NCBI GenBank assembly: GCA_965658765.1
Contig: CBFHTO010000141.1
Location: 1 to 5,089, forward strand
DNA length: 5,089 nucleotides
Direction: 5' to 3'
DNA from: Glaciecola sp965658765
Lineage (GTDB): Bacteria; Pseudomonadota; Gammaproteobacteria; Enterobacterales; Alteromonadaceae
Position numbers and translations under genes: made by a program. Each line of letters begins with the position of its first letter. The first letter of the stretch is position 1. A model generated the notes under the pieces. That model saw nothing but the letters and a program-made list of their open reading frames with translations. It did not search any database and was not told where the DNA came from. This document shows, one piece after another, positions 1 to 5,089 of the stretch.

Positions 1-2
1 AT

Positions 3-137
3 AGTCATGGGCAAGTTATGCCGCACATACCATTCGGCGGCATAAAACAATCGGGCGTTGGTGTTGAGTTTGGGGAAGAAGGTTTACTTCAGTATACAAG
101 CTCTCAAGCTGTTCACATTCCTAAAACTGCGGGCTAG
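3..137 (+). CDS. Aldehyde dehydrogenase family protein, C-terminal end only (5' end outside window)
   Basis: The reading frame open from base 3 gives 44 residues and ends at TAG 135-137. It contains PFGGIKQSGVG followed by E-F-G-E-E-G-L and a Y-T-x-x-Q-A-V segment. This is the conserved C-terminal signature of the NAD(P)-dependent aldehyde dehydrogenase superfamily (PFGGxKxSGxGxExG, then the strand that completes the oligomerisation domain). Such enzymes oxidise an aldehyde to a carboxylate in the cytoplasm. The catalytic Cys and Glu and the Rossmann fold lie upstream of the window, so substrate and cofactor cannot be judged. The GVGVE form, rather than GIGRE, is common in broad catabolic ALDH subfamilies, but I cannot assign one. 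It runs in the same direction as the symporter 131 bases downstream, which suggests a shared catabolic locus, though the gap carries its own operator-like elements. The superfamily call is firm; the specific function is unknown. Confidence 0.9.
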   Translation, partial: SHGQVMPHIPFGGIKQSGVGVEFGEEGLLQYTSSQAVHIPKTAG

Positions 138-178
138 AACTGAAAGCTAGAGCTTGTTGCAGTGTAGAAGGTAACATT

Positions 179-200
179 TAGTATGCTTATAGTATGCTTA
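179..200. repeat. Perfect 11-bp tandem direct repeat upstream of symporter gene
   Basis: TAGTATGCTTA occurs twice head to tail (179-189 and 190-200) with no spacer or mismatch. The 11-bp period is close to one turn of B-DNA, so a protein binding both copies would sit on the same face. It lies about 70-90 bases upstream of the symporter start. Each copy contains a TAGTAT, and the junction contains TATAGT (188-193), which resembles a -10 box, so the repeat may overlap a promoter; no convincing -35 is visible. The repeat itself is certain; the regulatory role is inference. Confidence 0.6.
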
Positions 201-206
201 CAGAAG

Positions 207-220
207 TTAAATCGATTTAA
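207..220. promoter_or_regulatory. Perfect 14-bp palindrome, LacI-family-like operator candidate
   Basis: TTAAATCGATTTAA is a perfect palindrome in the gap between the aldehyde dehydrogenase and the symporter, ending 48 bases before the symporter ATG at 269. LacI/GalR-family operators are typically 14-20 bp palindromes with a central CG flanked by AAN/NTT, and AAATCGATTT fits that pattern. A sugar-type transporter gene immediately downstream is a common target of such repressors. The overlapping TTTAAT (216-221) resembles a -10 box, which would place the palindrome in the core promoter. The palindrome is seen directly; the regulator family is inferred, and no regulator gene is in the window. 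Confidence 0.45.
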
Positions 221-259
221 TAGAAATTACCGTGCAATCAAGCACAGATGCAAATACCC

Positions 260-263
260 GGAG
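260..263 (+). promoter_or_regulatory. Shine-Dalgarno GGAG that decides the symporter start
   Basis: GGAG at 260-263 sits five bases before ATG 269. The earlier in-frame ATG at 248 is preceded by AATCAAGCACAG, which has no purine-rich anti-SD match. The ribosome site lies inside what would be the N-terminal extension of the longer reading, so it favours the start at 269. Confidence 0.6.
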
Positions 264-268
264 CGGAT

Positions 269-1672
269 ATGCGCTTTTCAATAAAGTTGGGATATGGCGT
301 TGGTCAGATGTCTGACGGCGTAAAACAAGCCGCGTTTAGTACATTTTTGGTCTTTTACTACAACCAAGTACTGGGATTGTCAGCGAGTTTGGCTGGCTTT
401 GCAGCATTGCTTGCACTAATTGCAGATGCAGTCTCCGATCCTATGGTTGGGCACATCTCAGATCGCTTTAAGTCAAAATTTGGTCGTAGACACCCATTCA
501 TGCTGGCTGGCGTTATCCCGTTTGCGATTGCGATGTACTATCTGTTTGCACCTCCCACAGGATTATCTGAAGGGCAGTTGTTTGCATGGATGGTAGGCAT
601 GGGGATAGCGGTTCGCTTTGCGCTTACCCTCTTTTACGTTCCGCATCTATCTCTGGGCGCGGAGTTAGTTAAAGGTTATCACGAGCGAACCTCAATCATC
701 GGTTATCGTGTGTTTTTCACCTATTTTGGTATATTTGTGACTAGTGCATTAGGTTTTGCGGTTTTCTTTCCGTCCTCTCCAGAATTTTCCAACGGCTTGC
801 TCAACGCTGCAAGCTATCCAGCTTTTGGCTTATTTTGCGCAACACTCGCCAGTGTCACTATGTTAATGAGTATTTTCAGTACTCGGTCATGCATTCCAAA
901 TTTAATTCAGCCGACAGCAGTTACAGGCAAACAACGTATCTTATTGTCCTTCTTCGAGGTATTCCGAACCCTTAAAATCACGTCATTCAAAAATTTATTT
1001 GCCGTCATTTTGATTTTTACATCATTGGTTGGCATGGTCCAAACCTTATTTGTGTATATTGCCACCTATGTCTTTGATTTTGAACCTATGCACTTAGCTG
1101 GATTCGCCAGTTCGTTCATCATCGGCTTATTATTTGCGTCATATGTTGCCCAAAAATTTGGTCAACGCTACGACAAACGCACCGCTCTTGGTATCTGTAT
1201 GTTCTTAGGGTCGGTATTTGGCTTTATGCCAATTACCTTGTATTTATTTGGGGGATTGCCTGCAGACATAGGCCCTAGATTCATCTTTATCTTTGTTGTG
1301 AATGGTATATCGCAAATCTTCTTTATTGCATACATGATTTTATTAGATTCGATGCTCACCGATGTAATTGATGAAAATGAATTAAAAACGGGTCATCGTG
1401 AAGAAGGCTTGTTCTTTGCTGCACGTTCTTTTTCGCAAAAAGCAAGCTTTGGCCTAGGGGCATTATTCGCAGGAATCGCTTTGGATATTATTGAATTTCC
1501 TAAGAATGCGTCACCCGAAACAATTACCCCAGAAGTGATCAATAGCTTAGCAATGCTAGGTGGGCCAGTTTTGTTTTTCTTTTTCATTGGTACTATTTTG
1601 ATTTCTAGAAATTATCCACTGACTAAAGAAAAACATGCCGATATCATAAAGCAAATCAAAGCAGATCAATAA
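269..1672 (+). CDS. MelB/GPH-family cation:glycoside symporter (MFS, 12 TM)
   Basis: This inner-membrane secondary transporter of the glycoside-pentoside-hexuronide:cation family (MFS fold) is predicted to couple sugar-type solute uptake to Na+ or H+. From ATG 269 it has 467 residues, normal for the family. An in-frame ATG at 248 would add seven residues but lacks an SD. The first ~80 residues align without gaps to Salmonella MelB: LGYGVG near the N-terminus, D-A-V-S-D-P at 53-58 matching cation-site Asp55/Asp59, then a GRRHP loop near 72-76. The family's C-terminal T-G-H-R-E-E-G motif is at 374-380, and Lys391 matches MelB Lys377. Arg147 matches Arg149. MelB Asp19, Asp124 and Trp128, which contact sugar, correspond here to Gly17, Tyr123 and Leu127, so the substrate probably differs from melibiose. 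Very hydrophobic segments alternate with short loops throughout, and the C-terminus is a short lysine-rich cytoplasmic tail. No terminator is visible after the stop. Family is firm; substrate is unknown. Confidence 0.92.
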   Translation: MRFSIKLGYGVGQMSDGVKQAAFSTFLVFYYNQVLGLSASLAGFAALLALIADAVSDPMVGHISDRFKSKFGRRHPFMLAGVIPFAIAMYYLFAPPTGLSEGQLFAWMVGMGIAVRFALTLFYVPHLSLGAELVKGYHERTSIIGYRVFFTYFGIFVTSALGFAVFFPSSPEFSNGLLNAASYPAFGLFCATLASVTMLMSIFSTRSCIPNLIQPTAVTGKQRILLSFFEVFRTLKITSFKNLFAVILIFTSLVGMVQTLFVYIATYVFDFEPMHLAGFASSFIIGLLFASYVAQKFGQRYDKRTALGICMFLGSVFGFMPITLYLFGGLPADIGPRFIFIFVVNGISQIFFIAYMILLDSMLTDVIDENELKTGHREEGLFFAARSFSQKASFGLGALFAGIALDIIEFPKNASPETITPEVINSLAMLGGPVLFFFFIGTILISRNYPLTKEKHADIIKQIKADQ

Positions 1673-1826
1673 ACCAAGCGCGACAATCTTACCACTCATA
1701 ACCAATGAACAGTGACCATACGCATTGACGCCGCAGTTTTTGAAAAAGGCACAATCGCAATCGTGATATTCCTTTGTATTCATAGTTTTAACTTTTTTCC
1801 CTGTTGCGCTAATTAATTATCCTCAT

Positions 1827-1844
1827 GTGTTACCTAGGTGACAC
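1827..1844. promoter_or_regulatory. 18-bp near-perfect palindrome upstream of receptor gene, operator candidate
   Basis: GTGTTACCTAGGTGACAC pairs in eight of nine positions around a central CCTAGG; only the fifth pair (T against G) fails. It lies 102 bases before the receptor ATG, a plausible position for an activator or repressor site. Its TGTTA-N6-TGACA arrangement has the 5-6-5 geometry of a CRP site (TGTGA-N6-TCACA) with one mismatch per half. A dedicated TetR- or GntR-type operator is equally possible. The symmetry is seen; the bound protein is unknown. Confidence 0.4.
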
Positions 1845-1859
1845 TGTGATAAAAAAATG

Positions 1860-1892
1860 TTGCTATTTTGTTGCTAACTTAACAAATAGCAA
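1860..1892. repeat. Inverted repeat with TTGCTA half-sites before the receptor gene
   Basis: TTGCTATTTTGTT (1860-1872) is complementary to AACAAATAGCAA (1881-1892) except for one extra T, leaving an eight-base spacer GCTAACTT. TTGCTA occurs at 1860 and again at 1871 in the same direction (11 bp apart), and inverted as TAGCAA at 1887-1892. TTAACA at 1879-1884 resembles a -35 box, but no good -10 follows at normal spacing. The element may be a protein-binding site over the promoter or, if transcription starts upstream, a hairpin in the 5' leader. There is no T-run after it, so it is not a classical terminator. Confidence 0.4.
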
Positions 1893-1946
1893 ACACCTCA
1901 ATACTGCTTGCATAACACACTCTATTTCACACAAAGGATATAGTTA

Positions 1947-4406
1947 ATGAAAACAAAAATGACACTTCTGTGTGCTGCTGTTCTTAATGCGACCTCTGTA
2001 TTCACGGTAGCCCAAGAAGCAACAACAAACACAAATAATGACGCAAACGAATCCATATTAATGGAAAAAATCGTTGTTACGGCGCAAAAGCGTATTCAAT
2101 CTCTTAAAGACACACCGGTTGCTATCACAGCGTTAAGTTCAGAAAAAATGAACGAACTAGGTATTGTGTCGCAACAAGATATTAGTAATTTCACGCCCAG
2201 TATGTCTTATCAAGAAGAAGCAGGTGGTAACGAGGGTAACCGCATATATATGCGTGGTGTAGGCCGTGAAACCAGTGTTTTAGGAACTGAGCCAGGCGTA
2301 GGTATTTATGACAACGGCTTTTATACCGGCGAGGCCGGTGTATTGTCGGCATCACCAGACCGAGTTGCACGTATTGAAATATTACGAGGCCCTCAGGGCA
2401 CTTTGTACGGCAGAAACACCACTGCCGGAGCAATCACCGTTATTGCCAAAGGTCCGGCAGATGAGTTTGAAGGAACAGCGCGCCTTAATATTGGCAGTTA
2501 TAACAACCTAGTGGCGGAACTCACAGTTAGTGGCCCAATTAGTGAATCAGTTAGGTATTTCGTCAATTATCGTAATAGAACCCAAGACAGTTTTTACACT
2601 AATGTTTCGGGTCCAGATCCCATTGGTTTGGATGAGGAATACGTTGAAGCACAGTTAGATGTCGACTTTAGTGACGACGTAAATTGGAATTTGCGCTATT
2701 TCAAAACCAAATATGAAAATGAATCATTACGGATGCAAGTCTTAGGACAGAACTTCAATAACAGCCCTTTGAAGTTAGGTGCAATTGTGGTTAACCCTGA
2801 GTTGTTTTCATCTTTAGCGGTATCACCTAGCGTGAGTGATCCCTTTGATATTGATTCTGACGTCCAAGGAAAAGTAATACTCAATGGCGATAATAATTAC
2901 CAATCTACCTTAAATGTTGAGTTTAACCACTTTTCATTAAAAGCCCTAAATGGCTATTCAGAAAGAAATTGGAACAGTACAAAAGATTACGATGGAACCT
3001 CAAGTCCCGTGTCATTCCTTGAAAAAGTAGGCCAGACCGATTGGTCAATGCAGCACGAAATACAATTGGTGTCTAATGGGGACAGTGATATTAACTGGGT
3101 AACAGGTTTGTTTTTTTATAAAAATGACGTGAGTCAGCCATACAGTATTCTGGATGAAGGAAATCCATTTATCCAAGATGGAAGTGTTGTTGGAGGTCCT
3201 AATCCTGATTCGAGTTTCTATGAGCAGTTGGGGGAGTTAAAAACCGAAACAACAGCGCTTTATGGTCAAATAGATTGGGATGCAAGTGATAAGTTAGTAC
3301 TTACTGCAGGATTACGTTATAGCGAAGACAAAAAAACTGGCAGGGAGACTCAGCAAATACATTACGACACACTTGGCTGTGGATTCAATATACTGCCGGG
3401 TGTCGGTAATCCTTTTACCACAAATCCGGCCTTTGCATTTGTCGATTATAGTGCTTTCGTAGCTAGCGGAAACCCACTCGCTGATGCTTGCCCAAGTGAT
3501 GCAAACCCGCGTTTTGGCTTAGAGCTTTCTAATAGCGAAGCCTTACATGAAGCATCTTGGGATGCGGTAACATGGCGCCTTGGTGCAAATTGGAGTGTCA
3601 ATGATGACAGCCAACTCTACGCCACTATTTCTAGCGGCTATAAATCAGGTGGATTTCGTTTAGGGGGTATGCAAGATGATCCAAGTACTGAAGTCAATGA
3701 ATCGATTGTTGATGAAGAGACGCTAATTTCTTATGAAGTTGGTTATAAAGCCAATCTTTTACAAACCCTAACCGTAAACATGGCTGTATACCAATACCAG
3801 TACAAAGATATGCAGGTCGAAGTAGATGTATTGAATGAATCAGGCTTAGCAACATCGTTGTTAACTAATGCGCCAAAAGTTGATATTAGTGGTTTTGAAT
3901 TTGAAGGTAATTGGGCTGCTACCGATAAGTTAAGTTTCTTAGTGAGCTATTCATTTAATGACTCAGAAATTAAAGAGGATTATCGTGTAGGGGACAACAA
4001 GACATTCCCAACATTTGGCTCTGATGAACCACTAATCCGCAATGTGAAAGGTAATCGGTTAAACCGTTCACCTAAAAATAAGTTCGCAGTGGGCGCTTAT
4101 TATGTGCAGCCATTTACTCGCGGTACGTTAGTCGCTTCAGCCACTTATGCAAGTATAGATAGACAATACGTCACGATTTTTAATGACAATATTGAATCTA
4201 TTCCTTCCTATAACAAAACCGATTTACGGCTATCATGGAAAGATAATGATGACAAATATGAAATATCGGTTTACGGCAAAAATATAACAGATGAGGTCAG
4301 TTACGCTAATGGGTATTCAGTACGTACTCAGCAGGAAAGTAACCGTGCGACAGGCCGCACTATTGCCCCAAGAACCTTTGGTGCTGAGCTGGTCTATAGA
4401 TTTTAA
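1947..4406 (+). CDS. TonB-dependent outer-membrane receptor
   Basis: This is a complete 819-residue active-transport receptor of the outer membrane, energised by TonB-ExbB-ExbD, which takes up a ligand too large or too dilute for porins. An AGGA (1935-1938) lies eight bases before the ATG. Residues 1-22 form a signal peptide with likely cleavage at TVA|Q. A TonB box, E-K-I-V-V-T-A, lies at about 40-46, directly after a short Asn/Thr-rich linker, so there is no N-terminal signalling (FecA-type) domain. The plug spans about 53-170, with D-T-P-V-A-I-T at 55-61 and the conserved R-I-E-I-L-R-G-P-Q-G-T-L-Y-G-R-N at 142-157. The barrel follows, with the YGKN-I-T-D motif near the end and a terminal Phe, as needed for BAM assembly. 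The mature protein has only two cysteines, 478 and 515, in a probable surface loop. This plug type is widespread in marine gammaproteobacteria and sphingomonads with varied substrates, so the ligand cannot be named. The gene follows the symporter by 274 bases and has its own terminator. Confidence 0.95.
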   Translation: MKTKMTLLCAAVLNATSVFTVAQEATTNTNNDANESILMEKIVVTAQKRIQSLKDTPVAITALSSEKMNELGIVSQQDISNFTPSMSYQEEAGGNEGNRIYMRGVGRETSVLGTEPGVGIYDNGFYTGEAGVLSASPDRVARIEILRGPQGTLYGRNTTAGAITVIAKGPADEFEGTARLNIGSYNNLVAELTVSGPISESVRYFVNYRNRTQDSFYTNVSGPDPIGLDEEYVEAQLDVDFSDDVNWNLRYFKTKYENESLRMQVLGQNFNNSPLKLGAIVVNPELFSSLAVSPSVSDPFDIDSDVQGKVILNGDNNYQSTLNVEFNHFSLKALNGYSERNWNSTKDYDGTSSPVSFLEKVGQTDWSMQHEIQLVSNGDSDINWVTGLFFYKNDVSQPYSILDEGNPFIQDGSVVGGPNPDSSFYEQLGELKTETTALYGQIDWDASDKLVLTAGLRYSEDKKTGRETQQIHYDTLGCGFNILPGVGNPFTTNPAFAFVDYSAFVASGNPLADACPSDANPRFGLELSNSEALHEASWDAVTWRLGANWSVNDDSQLYATISSGYKSGGFRLGGMQDDPSTEVNESIVDEETLISYEVGYKANLLQTLTVNMAVYQYQYKDMQVEVDVLNESGLATSLLTNAPKVDISGFEFEGNWAATDKLSFLVSYSFNDSEIKEDYRVGDNKTFPTFGSDEPLIRNVKGNRLNRSPKNKFAVGAYYVQPFTRGTLVASATYASIDRQYVTIFNDNIESIPSYNKTDLRLSWKDNDDKYEISVYGKNITDEVSYANGYSVRTQQESNRATGRTIAPRTFGAELVYRF

Positions 4407-4421
4407 CCAATCGGCAATATG

Positions 4422-4437
4422 TTGCTCGTGAGAGCAA
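4422..4437 (+). other. Short hairpin with GNRA tetraloop in receptor mRNA 3' UTR
   Basis: TTGCTC-GTGA-GAGCAA forms a perfect 6-bp stem closed by C-G around GUGA, a GNRA tetraloop. It begins 15 bases after the receptor stop and ends 13 bases before the terminator stem. No T-run follows it directly. It could stabilise the 3' end of the mRNA; that role is inferred. Confidence 0.4.
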
Positions 4438-4450
4438 GTTCATCGTTTTT

Positions 4451-4476
4451 AAGCCAGTGTTCATCACTGGCTTTTT
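4451..4476 (+). terminator. Intrinsic terminator of the receptor gene
   Basis: AAGCCAGTG (4451-4459) pairs perfectly with CACTGGCTT (4465-4473) around the loop TTCAT, and the 3' arm runs into a five-T tract (4472-4476). The stem of nine pairs with a GC-rich core and a T-run is a standard rho-independent terminator, 44 bases after the receptor stop. On the opposite strand the stem is followed by A residues, so it should not work for the converging phaR gene. Confidence 0.85.
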
Positions 4477-4529
4477 AATGGATGAACTTTGTGGGGCATA
4501 TGGCCTTTATAGGTCTTAATCGATTACAA

Positions 4530-4556
4530 AAACTGTCACTTGTGTGACTTAGTCAC
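4530..4556 (-). terminator. Possible weak terminator of the phaR-like gene; alternating GTCAC/GTGAC elements
   Basis: Reading the minus strand downstream of the phaR-like stop, GTCAC-ACAA-GTGAC is followed by AGTTTTT, a 5-bp stem with a T-tract. On the plus strand the elements are GTCAC 4535-4539, GTGAC 4544-4548 and GTCAC 4552-4556. The last two are part of the palindrome GTGACT-T-AGTCAC, so two folds compete. The stem is short, so it is a weak terminator at best. It is the only candidate between the converging genes that points in this direction. Confidence 0.35.
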
Positions 4557-4609
4557 TAGTTGTATCTGCGTATAGTTTAGCAGCTATCTTAGGGATAATG
4601 CATTGCATG

Positions 4610-5023
4610 TTATTCCTTGCTGGGTGATTTAGGTGCGATGTTTTGTAAAAACTCATTAAACGCTTTAGTAGAGTCTAATTCGTTGAATTTTTTTGCTTCG
4701 TCTTGCCAACGCCTTTGGTGATCAATAAAAGTAAGAATTGATTGTTCCATATATTGACCCAATACGCCGCTCATTTTTGTGTCGTAGAAACGAACAATCT
4801 CTTCCAACATTTTATTAGTTAAAACGGAAGCATGCCCTTCCGATTCAACTTCTGTGAGCACCTGCAGTAGCACGTTGCGAGTAAGGTCACCACCTGACTT
4901 AGAATCGACTATTTCAAACTGTTGATAGGTTTTGATGTAGTCACGAATGGTGTTTAGCGTTATGTATTTTTTAATCTCGGTATCGTATAGACGACGATTT
5001 GGATAGCGTTTAATAAGTTTCAT
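4610..5023 (-). CDS. phaR: PhaR-like polyhydroxyalkanoate synthesis regulator
   Basis: The 137-residue product is a cytoplasmic DNA-binding regulator that, in studied relatives, represses phasin and other PHA genes and is released by binding nascent PHA granules. The N-terminal PHB/PHA accumulation regulator domain covers about residues 3-62, with the hallmark K-R-Y-P-N-R-R-L-Y-D-T at 5-15, Y-I-T-L at 20-23 and D-L-T-R-N-V-L at 46-52. A second, helical PHB_acc-type domain covers about 68-108 (R-F-Y-D-T-K-M, Y-M-E-Q-S, then a charged Q-R-R-W-Q-D-E segment). The C-terminal tail after it is short and ends P-K-S-P-S-K-E; many relatives are longer. A weak SD, AGAG (plus-strand 5030-5033), lies six bases before the ATG. 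The gene converges on the receptor gene and is not in its operon; its other neighbours are outside the window. Family assignment is strong. Actual PHA control in this organism is inferred, since no PHA synthase or phasin is visible. Confidence 0.92.
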   Translation of the reverse strand: MKLIKRYPNRRLYDTEIKKYITLNTIRDYIKTYQQFEIVDSKSGGDLTRNVLLQVLTEVESEGHASVLTNKMLEEIVRFYDTKMSGVLGQYMEQSILTFIDHQRRWQDEAKKFNELDSTKAFNEFLQNIAPKSPSKE

Positions 5024-5075
5024 AAGGTTCTCTGGAAAAAGTAAAGCGCATTGAAATTAGCTTACTTGGATCAAA

Positions 5076-5088
5076 TCAGTGGCACTGA
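5076..5088. promoter_or_regulatory. 13-base palindrome upstream of phaR-like gene, operator candidate
   Basis: TCAGTG-G-CACTGA is a perfect inverted repeat around one central base, 53 bases before the phaR-like start and at the window edge. PhaR proteins are known to autoregulate in several species, so an operator here is plausible, but this sequence does not match the TGC/GCA-type PhaR sites described elsewhere. It may instead belong to a gene beyond the window. Confidence 0.25.
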
Positions 5089-5089
5089 A

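Noticed and set aside
144..155. AAGCT-AG-AGCTT short palindrome just after the aldehyde dehydrogenase stop
   Set aside because: The five-base arms with a two-base spacer cannot form a good RNA hairpin, there is no T-run, and AGCT-type words recur nearby by chance.
1168..1587. Two minus-strand frames inside the symporter gene
   Set aside because: They are antisense to conserved GPH membrane segments and motifs, with low-complexity products and no SD.
1720..1760. Possible terminator after the symporter (GCAGTTTTTG followed by AAAAAGGC)
   Set aside because: No GC-rich stem precedes the T-run, and TTTTT-G-AAAAA alone cannot form a stable terminator hairpin.
1556..1783. Minus-strand 75-codon frame with several cysteines near its start
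   Set aside because: It overlaps the 3' end of the symporter antisense for about half its length, lacks a recognisable SD and resembles no family known to me. The Cys-rich start is encoded in the non-coding gap and is most likely chance.
2191..2511. Overlapping frames on both strands inside the receptor gene (2191-2433 minus, 2308-2511 plus)
   Set aside because: Both lie wholly within the strongly conserved plug-domain coding sequence and show no independent domain or ribosome site.
4598..4608. ATGCA-T-TGCAT palindrome just after the phaR-like stop, loosely like TGC/GCA PhaR sites
   Set aside because: It is 3' of the gene and not in any promoter. The match to described PhaR sites is partial, and an 11-base AT-rich palindrome is weak evidence.
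1..5089. Search for CRISPR arrays, IS ends, tRNA/rRNA, integrase sites or toxin-antitoxin genes
   Set aside because: No repeated spacer-repeat pattern, transposase, cloverleaf or small paired genes were seen; the DNA is accounted for by ordinary genes and short intergenic gaps.

Overview
The window is a stretch of moderately AT-rich chromosome, most likely from a marine or aquatic gammaproteobacterium of the Alteromonadales type (Alteromonas/Glaciecola/Paraglaciecola-like). This is an inference from three things: a large TonB-dependent receptor beside a GPH-family sugar-type symporter, a PhaR-type polyhydroxyalkanoate regulator, and the general base composition. No marker gene is present to fix the taxonomy.

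Layout, left to right. (1) Bases 3-137 are the last 44 codons of an aldehyde dehydrogenase that starts outside the window. (2) A 131-base gap (138-268) holds a perfect 11-bp tandem repeat and a perfect 14-bp palindrome with a central CG, which looks like a LacI-family operator. (3) Bases 269-1672 encode a 12-TM MelB/GPH-family cation:glycoside symporter. The ATG at 269 has a Shine-Dalgarno and matches MelB's N-terminus; an earlier in-frame ATG at 248 has neither. (4) A 274-base gap (1673-1946) holds an 18-bp near-palindrome and a 33-base inverted repeat just upstream of (5) a complete 819-residue TonB-dependent outer-membrane receptor (1947-4406). (6) The receptor is followed by a GNRA-capped hairpin and a strong intrinsic terminator (4451-4476). 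(7) On the opposite strand and converging, 4610-5023 encodes a short PhaR-like polyhydroxyalkanoate synthesis regulator.

The first three genes read as part of a catabolic locus: the receptor would bring a substrate across the outer membrane, the symporter across the inner membrane, and the dehydrogenase would oxidise an aldehyde intermediate. No hydrolase, lyase or local regulator lies inside the window, so the substrate cannot be named. An ungapped by-eye alignment with Salmonella MelB shows the cation-site aspartates kept but the sugar-contacting residues replaced, so the cargo is probably not a melibiose-like galactoside. PhaR is probably unrelated to this locus.

I found no evidence of a wholly new system, mobile element, CRISPR array, tRNA or rRNA. 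The most useful leads are the candidate operators in front of the two transport genes, the changed substrate site of the symporter, and a lone cysteine pair in a probable surface loop of the receptor.
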